64,000 nt of DNA from Pannonibacter phragmitetus_B (GTDB lineage: Bacteria; Pseudomonadota; Alphaproteobacteria; Rhizobiales; Stappiaceae). Shown here piece by piece: positions 1 through 8,182 of this stretch. The position numbers and the translations under genes are program-made. The stretch's first letter is position 1. Each line of letters begins with the position of its first letter. The notes under the pieces were generated by a model that worked only from the letters and a program-made list of their open reading frames with translations, had not been told where the DNA came from and did no database searches. Where the stretch lies: contig NZ_JBNINT010000001.1 of NCBI RefSeq assembly GCF_050510895.1, positions 868,001 through 932,000 on the forward strand, written 5' to 3'.

Positions 1-474
1 TTCGCCAAAGCCGGGCTCAGCGGGCACATGATCTGTATCCTGCGGAGCATCGACGCGATCCGGCCATTCATCGGGGTTTGCAAGGCCTGCCGTCACGATG
101 GCCTGGAACTCAGATGGCTCCAGAAGGCGAACCGCGTTGACCGTCAAACCGCCGTTTGGCCGTCCATCAGGCAGAACCATGCGCTGCTCGTAACCGCCGT
201 TCTCCATGTAGTGAACCCATCTGTCGAAGTCGATATAGTCGGTCAGATGGGCGTAGAAGTGATTTTCGATCTTGGAGTCAGCAGTTATGTTTTTGACACG
301 TGCGACGCCAAAATAAAAACTCCCCTTGGACCGCGGCATGGGGCCATAATAGACGATCCAGTCTCCGACGGTTTGTTCCATCCGTTTAAGGTATTGTTTC
401 GGGAAGTGATACTGCTTCCCGGTTATGTCGTCGTAGATGCTGTCGACTTTATGATACAGGACGGCTTGTGTCAT
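1..474 (-). CDS. HNH-type restriction endonuclease, N-terminal part (gene runs off the window)
   Basis: An uninterrupted frame starts at an ATG (474-472) and runs to base 1, giving 158 residues without a stop, so the 3' end lies outside the window. The visible part resembles the N-terminal PUA/EVE-like module of a family of HNH nucleases: YHFPKQYL at residues 22-29, DWIVYYGP at 38-45, and a FYFGVARV strand near 53-60. In that family a C-terminal HNH nuclease domain follows; it is not visible here, so the nuclease assignment is inference from the N-terminus. The family is thought to act in DNA restriction. An open frame on the opposite strand at 28-495 is its shadow. Confidence 0.7.
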   Translation of the reverse strand, partial: MTQAVLYHKVDSIYDDITGKQYHFPKQYLKRMEQTVGDWIVYYGPMPRSKGSFYFGVARVKNITADSKIENHFYAHLTDYIDFDRWVHYMENGGYEQRMVLPDGRPNGGLTVNAVRLLEPSEFQAIVTAGLANPDEWPDRVDAPQDTDHVPAEPGFGE

Positions 475-606
475 GGCGGTCTCCCAACTCAATGAGTAGG
501 AGAAAGTTGCAGTTGGTACAATAGGTTGTGTGTGTATCCTCTTTGGATTTCAGTTTGCGGCCGCAACCTGCCTTCCTTTGTCTCAGACGGAAGGAATAGA
601 TACAGG

Positions 607-642
607 GGCCTTCCTACCGTTTCAAAGCCAGATAGGAAGGCC
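607..642. terminator. Inverted repeat downstream of the VOC gene
   Basis: GGCCTTCCTA (607-616) is perfectly complementary to TAGGAAGGCC (633-642) with a 16-base loop. It lies just after the stop of the leftward VOC gene and before the start of the leftward nuclease gene. There is no clear T-run, so terminator function is only likely. Confidence 0.4.
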
Positions 643-657
643 TTCCTCTGCCCCTGA

Positions 658-1434
658 TTACCGTTTCATCGACACCAGCGAGAACATTGCGCCCTGCGGG
701 TCGAGGGCGTTGATGATCCAGGCGCCGCCAGGGACTTCCTGCGGGCCGTGGATGACCTTGCCGCCGGCTTTGGTGACGCGGGCGATGGCAGCGTCGAGGG
801 CTTCGACGTTGATATAGTAGGACCAGAAAGGCTGCTGCATGTCCGGCATTTTGGTCATGATGCCGCCGATGCCCTGGCCGTTCAGGGCAAAGCACTGGTA
901 GGTACCCATTGGCCCCATATCGACGGCCATGTCCTTTTCCCAGCCGAACATCTTGTTGTAGAAGGCGAAAGCTTCCACGCCATCTCCGGCATAAAGCTCG
1001 CTCCAGCCGAAGGTGCCGGGAAGTCCCATGGCCGGTTCCGGCGGCAAAGGCCCATCCGGCATGTCCGGCTTGAACAGGCTCAGCACCGCGCCGTGCGGGT
1101 CAGCCACGACGGCAAAGCGGCCGACCTGCGGAACGTCTTCGGCTGGGCGCACTATCCTGCCGCCGCTGGCCGCAAATTCCTCTGCCTTGGCATCCACATC
1201 GGCAACGCCCACGTAGCCGATCCAATGGGGCGGCACGCCTGATCCCGCCAGTTCGTCCGGCAGGGCCATCAGGCCTGCGCTGGGCATCGGCTGGCCGGGA
1301 ATGGTCAGAATCGTGTAATCGAAACCCGGCATTCCCGAATCCGAGGCCTGCCAACCCACCACGTCCGAGTAAAATGCCGCTGCTGCTTTCGGATCCGTGG
1401 TCATCAGCTCGTACCAGATGAATTTCCCGATCAT
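658..1434 (-). CDS. VOC family protein (two glyoxalase/bleomycin-resistance-like domains)
   Basis: The 258-residue protein has two tandem vicinal-oxygen-chelate modules, roughly residues 4-120 and 130-257. Each begins with the typical F-x-W-x-E-L pattern (FIWYELMTTDP, FGWSELYAGD) followed by AFY and the GW strand. VOC proteins bind a divalent metal and act on small electrophiles or as resistance proteins; the substrate cannot be read from sequence. The start at 1434 is preceded by a GGAGAC-type ribosome site. It lies 30 bases downstream of the DUF1579 gene on the same strand, so the two probably form an operon, divergent from the MarR gene. Confidence 0.88.
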   Translation of the reverse strand: MIGKFIWYELMTTDPKAAAAFYSDVVGWQASDSGMPGFDYTILTIPGQPMPSAGLMALPDELAGSGVPPHWIGYVGVADVDAKAEEFAASGGRIVRPAEDVPQVGRFAVVADPHGAVLSLFKPDMPDGPLPPEPAMGLPGTFGWSELYAGDGVEAFAFYNKMFGWEKDMAVDMGPMGTYQCFALNGQGIGGIMTKMPDMQQPFWSYYINVEALDAAIARVTKAGGKVIHGPQEVPGGAWIINALDPQGAMFSLVSMKR

Positions 1435-1464
1435 GGAAGTCTCCTCGTGTCAAAAAAGGGGGCG

Positions 1465-1950
1465 TCAGGCTGGAGCCAGAATGTGGGTCATGAATTCTCG
1501 GAAGGTGCCGTCCGGCTGCTGCACGCTGCCGGTGAAGCTGCGGGTTCCGTCCGGGCGGAAGCGGATCACGTCGCGGTAAACGGCGCTTTTGCCATGCGTG
1601 TCGAAATCCGGTCCGTCGGCTTCCAGAACCAGCGTCTGTCCTTCGTCTTCCACCCACCCGCGATAGATCCAGAGATAATCCATCATGGAGCCGGTCCATG
1701 TGCCGGTGTAGCGGCCAAGGGCGGGATCGTAGCCGATGGTCATGAGCATTTCTGCCGGTTTCCCGTCGGGCATTGGGCCGCGTGTTTCGATGATCGCCCA
1801 GAGATCTCCAAGCATGCGGCCGGTTTCGGTCCAGCGTTTCGCCGGATCCTCCGGATCATAATCCGGATGGCCAGTGGACGAGACCATCCGCCATTCGCCC
1901 GTCAGCCTGCGCAGGATCCTGTGATGCTCTGTTGCGGTTGAAGGCTGCAT
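1465..1950 (-). CDS. DUF1579 family protein
   Basis: A protein of 161 residues. It shows the DUF1579 pattern: an N-terminal EHHRILRRLTGEW block, then a central region where predicted strands alternate with GYDPALGRYTGTW, and a C-terminal FREFMTHI end. The biochemical function is unknown. I chose the ATG at 1950 rather than 1986 because AGGAGG lies seven bases before it. It is the first gene of a leftward pair with the VOC protein, facing away from the MarR regulator, whose likely operator is in the shared promoter region. Such DUF1579/VOC pairs are often stress- or detoxification-related (inference). Confidence 0.82.
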   Translation of the reverse strand: MQPSTATEHHRILRRLTGEWRMVSSTGHPDYDPEDPAKRWTETGRMLGDLWAIIETRGPMPDGKPAEMLMTIGYDPALGRYTGTWTGSMMDYLWIYRGWVEDEGQTLVLEADGPDFDTHGKSAVYRDVIRFRPDGTRSFTGSVQQPDGTFREFMTHILAPA

Positions 1951-2055
1951 GGCCGGCCTCCTCTTCCGGTTGCTGATTGGTGCCATCCGGCATGAGCGCG
2001 CTTGCGCGCCGGTTCAGGGCGCTCTATCCCCGAAAACTGCCAATTGACGATATGA

Positions 2056-2067
2056 GTTGATATCAAC
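2056..2067. promoter_or_regulatory. Palindromic operator candidate in the MarR/DUF1579 divergent promoter
   Basis: GTTGATATCAAC is a perfect 12-base palindrome between the divergent starts at 1950 and 2079, only 11 bases before the MarR start codon. Its form (TTGATATCAA core) is typical of MarR-family dimer sites, so autoregulation together with control of the DUF1579-VOC pair is a reasonable inference. Confidence 0.5.
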
Positions 2068-2078
2068 ATAAATAGGCC

Positions 2079-2525
2079 ATGTCAAATACCCCGCTAGTCC
2101 CCTACGCGAAGACCCTTCAGGTGAAGGATACCTGCCTGTGCCTTTTCGCCCAGCGCGCCGCCCGTACACTTGCACGCCGCTTTGATATGGCGTTGAAGCC
2201 CACAGGGCTGACGAACCAGCAATTTTCCCTGATGATGGCGCTGAACCGGCCGGAGGCTCCGGCGCTGGGGCAGGTGGCCGGGCTTCTGGGCATGGACCGG
2301 ACAACGCTGACGGCGGCGCTGAAGCCGCTGGCGCGCAAGGGCTGGGTAGAAGTTCAGCCGGACCCGAAGGACAGGCGCGGCAAGCGGCTGCATCTGACGC
2401 AGGCCGGGGCGCTGACGCTCGCGGCTGCGGTGCCCATCTGGGATGAGGTGCATGGCGCGCTTGAAGCTGGGATGAGCGCTGATCCGCAGGTTCTGCGCGA
2501 CGGGCTGGCGGAAATCAGCGGTTAG
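2079..2525 (+). CDS. MarR family transcriptional regulator
   Basis: A 148-residue MarR-type regulator. The winged helix covers about residues 45-115: FDMALKPTGLTNQQFSLMM precedes a recognition-helix segment with LLGMDRTTLTAALKPL, and the wing carries the hallmark DPKDRRGKRL (D-x-R-G-K/R). These proteins repress neighbouring genes until a small phenolic or oxidant ligand is bound. It is divergent from the DUF1579-VOC pair with a palindrome between them, so that pair is the likely target. Its stop codon overlaps that of the convergent Rdx gene by four bases. Confidence 0.92.
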   Translation: MSNTPLVPYAKTLQVKDTCLCLFAQRAARTLARRFDMALKPTGLTNQQFSLMMALNRPEAPALGQVAGLLGMDRTTLTAALKPLARKGWVEVQPDPKDRRGKRLHLTQAGALTLAAAVPIWDEVHGALEAGMSADPQVLRDGLAEISG

Positions 2526-2815
2526 CCGCCACTTTTATGCCCGTCCGAATGGCCGAGATCCCGCTCTGGCCAGACGAGATTGCGCAGGCGCTGTTTCAGC
2601 ACCTTGGCTTCGGGAAAGCCGCCGTCCTGCTTGCGTTCCCAGATCTGCGTGCCGTCGCAGGTTATGAGGAACACGCCGCCGGTACCCGGGATGAGGGTCA
2701 CCGAGCCTATTTCCTCGGAGAATGTGGAAAGCAGCTCCTGTGCCAGCCAGGCGGAGCGGAGCATCCAGTTGCACTGGCGGCAATAGGTGATGGTGATGGC
2801 GGGCTTTTCGGTCAT
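2522..2815 (-). CDS. SelT/SelW/SelH (Rdx) family protein
   Basis: A 97-residue thioredoxin-like protein of the Rdx family. The redox motif C-R-Q-C is at residues 12-15 directly after the first strand (ITITYC), as in bacterial cysteine homologues of selenoprotein W; both positions are cysteine here, so no selenocysteine is needed. The family's GTGGVF turn and the C-terminal FPEAKVLKQRLRNL helix are present. I chose the ATG at 2815; an upstream in-frame start would add 28 residues not seen in the family. It is convergent with, and overlaps by four bases, the MarR gene. Confidence 0.87.
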   Translation of the reverse strand: MTEKPAITITYCRQCNWMLRSAWLAQELLSTFSEEIGSVTLIPGTGGVFLITCDGTQIWERKQDGGFPEAKVLKQRLRNLVWPERDLGHSDGHKSGG

Positions 2816-2954
2816 GGCGTGACTATGCAGTGAGTCCGGTGTCCCGGAAAGAGGGGGCGGGAAATTGCACTTCCGGCAGGCCGCTTGCCGCAAGGCCAAG
2901 GATGGAGCAGAAGGGAAGCACTTAGCCCTCCGCCCCTGTCATGTGGTCTTATTC

Positions 2955-3874
2955 ATGCCAGTTCTTCTGCCCCAGCCATTACCTGAGCCTCTTGCGGCTG
3001 CGCTTGCGGCTTGCCCGCCGCTGGCCGGGGTGCTGCGCCGGGAGGCGGGAGACCGGTTGCAGGTGACGGCAATCTCCGGCCTCAGCAATCACGTTTACCG
3101 GTTGACGGGGAAGCGGGCAGCTTTGTCCTGAGGGTGGAGCGGCCTGGAAACCGGGGGCTTGTCGACCGCAAGACCGAGGCTGAATTTTCTCGTATGGCGG
3201 AAAGGCTTGGGCTGGGGCCCCGCGTGGTTCTGGCAGTGCCGGAGCAAGGCTTGATGCTGATCGAAGCGGTGCCGGATGCGCATCCGCTTGCAGCTATGGA
3301 TGTTTCCGGGGCAGAGCTTCTGGGCAAGCTGCTGGCGCGGTTGCATGGGGCGGCTGCCGCATTTGACGGATTGGTGCGCCCGCCAGTCTTCGTGCCCTCG
3401 CAGCGGCTTGAGGAGATGCTCCTTGCGGCAGAGGCAGACGGTGCGGCGCAAGAGGATCTTGCCTTTCTGCGGCAGGCCGCTGCGGGCCTTGCAGCAGTGC
3501 CTCAGGTTCTGACCGCCCCTTGCCATTGCGATCTGGTGCCGGGAAATATCCTTGGTGATGGCACGCGCCTGTGGCTGATCGACTGGGAATATGCGGGCTG
3601 GTCCGATCCGGCCTGGGATCTGGCCTATGCGGTGCTGGAATGCGGGCTGGACCAGGAGGCCGAGGCTGCGCTTCTGGCCGCCCATGCCGCGGGCCTTGTT
3701 CATGGCCATGATCCGGAGCTGATGCGCCTCCGGGTTGCTGCGATGAAGCCCGTCTGCGACGGCATTTCGGCGCTGTGGGCGTTGGGACAGGCGGCGCGGG
3801 GTAATGATGCGGCGGATTTCAGGGCTTTTGCGGCAGAACGGCTGGCGCGGGCACGGCGGTGCATTGGCGCCTGA
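2955..3874 (+). CDS. Phosphotransferase (choline/thiamine-kinase-like, APH fold), frameshifted
   Basis: Two frames together encode an APH-fold kinase of about 306 residues. The first (from the ATG at 2955) carries the nucleotide-loop region ISGLSNHVYRL; the second carries GSFVLRVERPGNRG, the Brenner motif HCDLVPGNIL and the metal-binding LIDWEYAGWSDPAWDLA. The frame changes at the G-run 3107-3110; one more G restores LTGEAGSFVLR. Family members phosphorylate choline, ethanolamine or thiamine; the substrate is not determined. Because many genes here show the same type of one-base loss, a sequencing error is more likely than a real pseudogene. Confidence 0.8.
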
Positions 3875-3883
3875 GTTCTGAAG

Positions 3884-4906
3884 TTATTGCCGTGGATTGG
3901 CGTCGAACTCCTGCTGCACGCACGCGGCATGGCTGGTGTTCATCTGGCTCAACAGGCCGGAATCTTCCGGGTTTGCCAGGAGCTTGTTCCACAGACCGTC
4001 CGACTTCATCGTGCTGAGGGTGCAAGAACAGATGCGCGCGCAGGCAGGCTGTTCCACACCGCCCGCCGTGCAGGTCAAAGTGCAGTTTTCCTGAAAGTCA
4101 CGGGAGGTCCTGTCCTCAATGACGCCGCTGGCTGCCACCAGCCAGAGGCTGCCGAACAGAACTGGCTGATGGATCAGGTAGACGGCCAGCGAATGGCGCC
4201 CGCCCTGGCAAAGCAGGCGGCTGAACGCGGAGCGTGGCTGCCAGCGGGCAACCGTTTCCCGGATGCCTGGACGTCGCAGCAAGTGCCCGGCAGCAACGCC
4301 GAGCAGGGTTGCGCCCGCCCATGGCACGAGCGGCACCCAGTCCACGCTGGAAAAACCCGGATTGCCAAGTCCTGTCCAAAGCCACAGCGGCCCGTCGAAG
4401 GCAGGGCCAGCGGCCCATAAGGGCAGGGAGAAGACCAGCAGCGCAGCCATGAAGGACACGACGGCCGGAAGGCGCACGAAGGGCAGGGCGATCAGGCTTG
4501 CGGCGGCAATGCAGTGGAGGATGCCGAAACGCACCATGCTGGCTTCGAGCGCATACCATGTGCCGGCGCTGACGGCGGCAGCAGCCATCAGGATGATGCC
4601 TTCGCGGCGCCAGAAGGCGCACCAGCGGATGCCGCTGCCATGGGCGAGCGTCAGGCTCATGCCCGCCAGAAACAGAAAGGTGCCTGCAATCAGCCGGGCA
4701 TAGGCCTGCCAGCCACCATCCTCGTTGACGGGCCAGTCCACGATCCCGAACCAGGATAGATCCCAAGACAGGTGATACGACACCATCGCCAGCAGTGCGG
4801 CGCCACGGGCAAGGTCCAGCCCGTGGAGGCGCAACGTGGACATACTGGTACTTGTTGAACTGGATGCCGGGCTGGTGGTCATTGCGGAGATCCGTTGAAA
4901 CTCCAC
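3884..4906 (-). CDS. DUF1624 / heparan-alpha-glucosaminide N-acetyltransferase-like membrane protein
   Basis: About 340 residues with roughly seven hydrophobic segments. The family's first helix motif is present (LHGLDLARGAALLAMVSYHLSWDL), followed by FLFLAGMSL, RFGILHCIA and the late SLAVYLIHQPVLFG helix that closes the DUF1624 module. A cysteine-rich C-terminal tail (DFQENCTLTCTAG, CARICSC) follows and is common in alphaproteobacterial members. These proteins resemble acyltransferases acting across the inner membrane; the substrate is unknown. The start is uncertain: GTG 4906, ATG 4882 and ATG 4843 are all in frame and none has a strong ribosome site. Confidence 0.82.
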   Translation of the reverse strand: MEFQRISAMTTSPASSSTSTSMSTLRLHGLDLARGAALLAMVSYHLSWDLSWFGIVDWPVNEDGGWQAYARLIAGTFLFLAGMSLTLAHGSGIRWCAFWRREGIILMAAAAVSAGTWYALEASMVRFGILHCIAAASLIALPFVRLPAVVSFMAALLVFSLPLWAAGPAFDGPLWLWTGLGNPGFSSVDWVPLVPWAGATLLGVAAGHLLRRPGIRETVARWQPRSAFSRLLCQGGRHSLAVYLIHQPVLFGSLWLVAASGVIEDRTSRDFQENCTLTCTAGGVEQPACARICSCTLSTMKSDGLWNKLLANPEDSGLLSQMNTSHAACVQQEFDANPRQ

Positions 4907-4969
4907 CTGCCGCGCCCGGCAATTCTCGCAGGCTGCCGGACGGAGCCGTGCAAATGCCTGATGGTGTGC

Positions 4970-5098
4970 CTAGCCAAGGAAGGCGGACGCCAGAACGCTG
5001 GCAAAGGCTGAAACTGCGATAAAGCCCGCTACATAGGGCCAGGGTGAACGCGGACTGCTGACGAGACTATCGGTATCATAACGATCCTGAATGCTCAT
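4970..5098 (-). CDS. Small single-span membrane protein, 42 residues
   Basis: A short frame with an ATG at 5098 and a TAG at 4970-4972 encodes 42 residues: a polar N-terminus (MSIQDRYDTDSLVSSPRSP) and one hydrophobic helix (WPYVAGFIAVSAFASVLASAF). A strong GGGAGGAG ribosome site lies 9 bases upstream. It sits 63 bases upstream of the DUF1624 gene on the same strand and may be co-transcribed with it. I do not recognise a family. The ribosome site and clean membrane-helix pattern make translation likely. Confidence 0.6.
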   Translation of the reverse strand: MSIQDRYDTDSLVSSPRSPWPYVAGFIAVSAFASVLASAFLG

Positions 5099-5238
5099 CT
5101 CAGGGCTCCTCCCGGTTGGGTATGGTCCATATGTGACGCTCCTAGGAACGTTGCATATGGTTAACGTCTGGTTAAAGCCTTATTTGGCTTCCCGGTGCCG
5201 CTGTCCTGCCTGTTTTTGCTGCGGCTGTGGAAAAGTTA

Positions 5239-5649
5239 CTAAAAGCCGAGTGTTTCCAGACCGTTCTCCAGATAGTCGGCCAGCAGGGGCAAGCCGATCA
5301 GATAGCTTGCGGTGCTCTTCATGCCTCTGCTCCGGGCCTCATCGACAGCCTGGTCGAAGTCACTGGCATCAAAGTCACCGCGGCCGACCCAGGCAATGGC
5401 GACCAGTTCGGCCGACTCATCCACGTTCAGGTCCGAGATCAGCTCCCGCAGTTCCTCTTCGCTCAGGTCGATTGTTTCCTCCTCCGCGAGGCCATCGTGC
5501 ATGTGGAGGTCCGAGAGATGGTCCTCGTCGAAGTCGATGCCATTGCCGCGGTCTTCCTCGAAGGCGTCGTTCAAGGCGGCAGTTGCGGCGCGGGCCTTCT
5601 GCACCAGCATGCGGATGGTTTCAGGCGACAGGGTCAGTTCAACGGCCAT
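5239..5649 (-). CDS. DUF3775 domain-containing protein
   Basis: A 136-residue acidic protein. It begins with the family's helical block ELTLSPETIRMLVQKARAA, has an acidic middle, and ends with the signature ELVAIAWVGRGDFDASDF and the closing SYLIGLPLLADYLENGL. The function is unknown; the domain is common in alphaproteobacteria. The start at 5649 fits the family N-terminus and has GGAG upstream; the longer frame to 5817 would add 56 low-complexity residues. Confidence 0.85.
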   Translation of the reverse strand: MAVELTLSPETIRMLVQKARAATAALNDAFEEDRGNGIDFDEDHLSDLHMHDGLAEEETIDLSEEELRELISDLNVDESAELVAIAWVGRGDFDASDFDQAVDEARSRGMKSTASYLIGLPLLADYLENGLETLGF

Positions 5650-5713
5650 GGCGGAACTCCATGTGTCTTTCGCAGGCATCATTAAGTCACTGGATGGGCT
5701 GGGAAGCAACGGG

Positions 5714-5989
5714 TCAGCACTTGCTGTGCCGGCGGTTCCAGATGGAGCTGATCCAGACTGCGGCATTGACCAGGATGAGAAGAAGGCTGAAGCCCGCCAA
5801 CGCCATGGCGGCGTCATAAGCTCCCTGATTTCTCAGGATGAAACCGAAAGGACGGCGGTAGCACCACTCGCCGCATTCTGAACTGGAGAAATAGGCCGAG
5901 ATGTTGACCAGCTCAAACATGCACCAGGTCAGAAGTCCCTGATACAGGACGAGAGAGAAGATCAGTACTTTCCAGCGGGGCGCGAGCAT
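5714..5989 (-). CDS. Hypothetical two-span membrane protein
   Basis: 91 residues with two clear hydrophobic segments (VLIFSLVLYQGLLTWCMFELV near residues 8-28 and MALAGFSLLLILVNAAVWI near 62-80). Between them is a loop containing two cysteines in CGEWC. I do not recognise a family. It is 64 bases upstream of the DUF3775 gene and follows a terminator hairpin at 6115-6152, so it probably starts the transcript. Confidence 0.55.
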   Translation of the reverse strand: MLAPRWKVLIFSLVLYQGLLTWCMFELVNISAYFSSSECGEWCYRRPFGFILRNQGAYDAAMALAGFSLLLILVNAAVWISSIWNRRHSKC

Positions 5990-6114
5990 GTGCAGCTCCG
6001 TTCAGCGGGCAATCGCAGTTGATAGCGTGTTCAGGTGTCTGCCCAATGGTTGAGACGCGCAATGGTTCCCCGCACTGGAAATGAGGCTGCCGCAAATCTC
6101 CCTGCGCCATGTAT

Positions 6115-6152
6115 GCAAAAGCCCCGGAGAACGGGTCTCGCGGGGCTTTTGC
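6115..6152. terminator. Rho-independent terminator (bidirectional)
   Basis: GCAAAAGCCCCG (6115-6126) pairs perfectly with CGGGGCTTTTGC (6141-6152), with a 14-base loop. It has A/T-rich flanks on both sides. It separates the leftward gene ending at 6199 from the leftward gene starting at 5989. Confidence 0.8.
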
Positions 6153-6198
6153 AAATCAGATCTTCACGTTCTGATCCTGAGAGGCGGTGTTTGATGTG

Positions 6199-6516
6199 TC
6201 ATCCCGTCCGAAAGGTCCGGGCAGGTGGCGTGGTCTTGCCGGCCTGTGCGGGATGCTGGAGCTCACCTTGTGCGGTGTTGTCTCCATAGTGCTCGCGCGC
6301 TGAGGGGGACGGGCCAAGGAAGGCAACCGCCACAGCCAGTATGACGCCAAAGGCGATGGCCATTCCCAGCGGCCGCAGGCTCGCTTCGTCCTCAGGCCGC
6401 GTCTTGTGCGGCGTCTGGATTGTCGCCATGGGCGGTGTATCCATGCGCGTGGTCGTTGCGTTGCTGCCATCCGGCTGCGTCGTGTCTCCGGTCATGCTGT
6501 CAGCTCCAGTCATCAT
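6199..6516 (-). CDS. Hypothetical single-span membrane protein
   Basis: 105 residues: a threonine-rich polar N-terminus, one hydrophobic helix (LGMAIAFGVILAVAVAFLG, about residues 50-68), and a polar tail. No known family is recognised. It starts inside the end of the gene at 6500-6781 (17-base overlap), which suggests translational coupling. A terminator hairpin follows at 6115-6152. Confidence 0.5.
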   Translation of the reverse strand: MMTGADSMTGDTTQPDGSNATTTRMDTPPMATIQTPHKTRPEDEASLRPLGMAIAFGVILAVAVAFLGPSPSAREHYGDNTAQGELQHPAQAGKTTPPARTFRTG

Positions 6517-6781
6517 GTGGGCGTCTGGATGAGCGAAGCGGCGGACTGTCCGGCCGGGCCTCCATGTCCTGCAGCAGGGTGGCGCCGAGACATAGCGTCA
6601 GCGACGCCATGCCGGCAAAGGCTGCGGCCAGAATGGCCATCAGGCTCAGCCCGGTTGAACTGCCGGTCATTCCGCAGATGGCAACAGCCGCAAGGCCAAG
6701 GCCACCGGACAGCCAGGCAAGCTGCAACGGGCAGGCCGGCCTGCGGGGAATCTGCGTGTGGGGCATCGTCCTGTTTCTCAT
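6500..6781 (-). CDS. Hypothetical two-span membrane protein
   Basis: 93 residues with two hydrophobic stretches (LAWLSGGLGLAAVAICGM and LMAILAAAFAGMASLTLCLGATLL) and a basic tail. No family is recognised. A second in-frame ATG at 6766 with AGG just upstream could be the real start. It overlaps the next leftward gene by 17 bases. It is divergent from the PAS-protein gene at 7010. Confidence 0.45.
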   Translation of the reverse strand: MRNRTMPHTQIPRRPACPLQLAWLSGGLGLAAVAICGMTGSSTGLSLMAILAAAFAGMASLTLCLGATLLQDMEARPDSPPLRSSRRPHDDWS

Positions 6782-7009
6782 TCCAAGGCCCTTTCATCAG
6801 CGCCCAGACAGGCAGAAACTGGCCTGAAAATGCGACGGCCTGCGGCCCGGAAGCGGGCGGGTTACAGCATTTTTCATGGCCATTTCGTGGCGGGAAAGTT
6901 TCGGTTTGTAACGATCATCTTCACTGGATTTTTGCCCTTGCAGGCGATACCGGAACGTACTGGAGTTTCGGTGCGGGGATGGGCCCGCCGCCGGGGACGG
7001 GCAAAAGGC

Positions 7010-8148
7010 ATGAGCGGATCAAGCGAGGCGGCGGCGGCAGTGATGCCCACGCCGGACCAGAAGCTTTTGCAGGCTGCGGCTTCCGCGGTGCCGGATGACC
7101 ATGCCGGGCCGCATCTCAGTCTCACCGGTCTGTGGTTTCTGATTGCAGATCCATCCGCCAAGCGGTTGATGTGGCTCGAAACCGGCACAGCCCAGATTGA
7201 TGGCAAGGTCGCCGGACTGAAGCAGGCTGCCCTGACTGAGGCGCTTTCTGCGCTGGCACCGCAGACGCAGAAAAATCTTCTCAATCTGTTCAACACGGTT
7301 ATCCGCAAAGGCAAGTGCGGCCCGATTGATGTGGGCACGGACGCGGAAAGCGGGATAGCCGGTATCAGCCTGACCGGCTGGCGCTATGACGCAGGCGATG
7401 GGCGCCAGTTTGTCATTTGCCATCCGTCGACGGTGGCGGCCGGCGGGGAGGGCGGGCATGTGGTGCGCGGCCTTGCGCCGATCCTGAAGCACTTCGTCGA
7501 GAATTCAGGCAAGATCGTCATGACGGCCGATAACTTCGGCTATGTCCGCTACGCAAGCCCGGGCTTTTTCACGCTTTCGGCATTGACGATCCTGCGCTTT
7601 GCATCGGGCGCAACATTGCCCATATCCCGAAGCGCGTCGGCAAGACGCTTACGGCGCTGATCCAGACGGTCCTCGCGCGCACGTCCAGCGCCTCTGGCAA
7701 GGGGCGCTTCAAGATGCCGAATGGCGACACCATGGTGATGCATTATTCGGCCCTGTTCTTCCGTCTTTCGGACACCGCTGGCGGTGTTGTCTTCACGGCA
7801 GAGCCGGATGGCCACAGCGAAGCAGATTTTTCCCGGATTTTCGACGTGATGACGTCGCCAGTGATCGTCGTGGACACGAAGACACGCAAGATGCTGGCCG
7901 CCAACAAGGCGGCGCGCAAGGCCTTTCGGCTGACCCAGCAGTCGATGGATGAGCATCCCATAACCGAAACGCTTCTGCATCCAAAGAGTTACGGGTTGTT
8001 GCTCGAGGCCGCCAAGAAGGCCAGCAACATTCCCATCGCGGTCGTGGTGAACAGCCTTGATGGCTCGTCCCGAAACAAACGCATGCGTGCGATCTTCATC
8101 GATAACGACGAAGATCCGCCGCATCTGATTTTGGAAAGCCGGGCCTGA
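7010..8148 (+). CDS. PAS domain protein, frameshifted
   Basis: Two frames together give a 379-residue protein with at least two PAS-like regions. One contains KIVMTADNFGYVRYASPGFF near residues 165-190. The other, near residues 285-380, contains MTSPVIVVDTKTRKMLAANKAARKAF. No HTH, kinase or GGDEF domain is visible, so it may be a stand-alone sensor or partner protein. The frame breaks between 7565 and 7577; one added T in the run 7565-7569 gives FFHAFGIDDPALCIGRNIAH. It is convergent with a PAS-containing chemoreceptor 34 bases away, which suggests shared signalling (inference). Confidence 0.65.
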
Positions 8149-8182
8149 GGGTCGAGGTCCGGCTTTTCCGGGCTTGTCTGCG

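Noticed and set aside
28..495. A 155-codon frame on the plus strand at the window start
   Set aside because: The opposite strand holds a better frame with a clear nuclease-family N-terminus and natural codon use.
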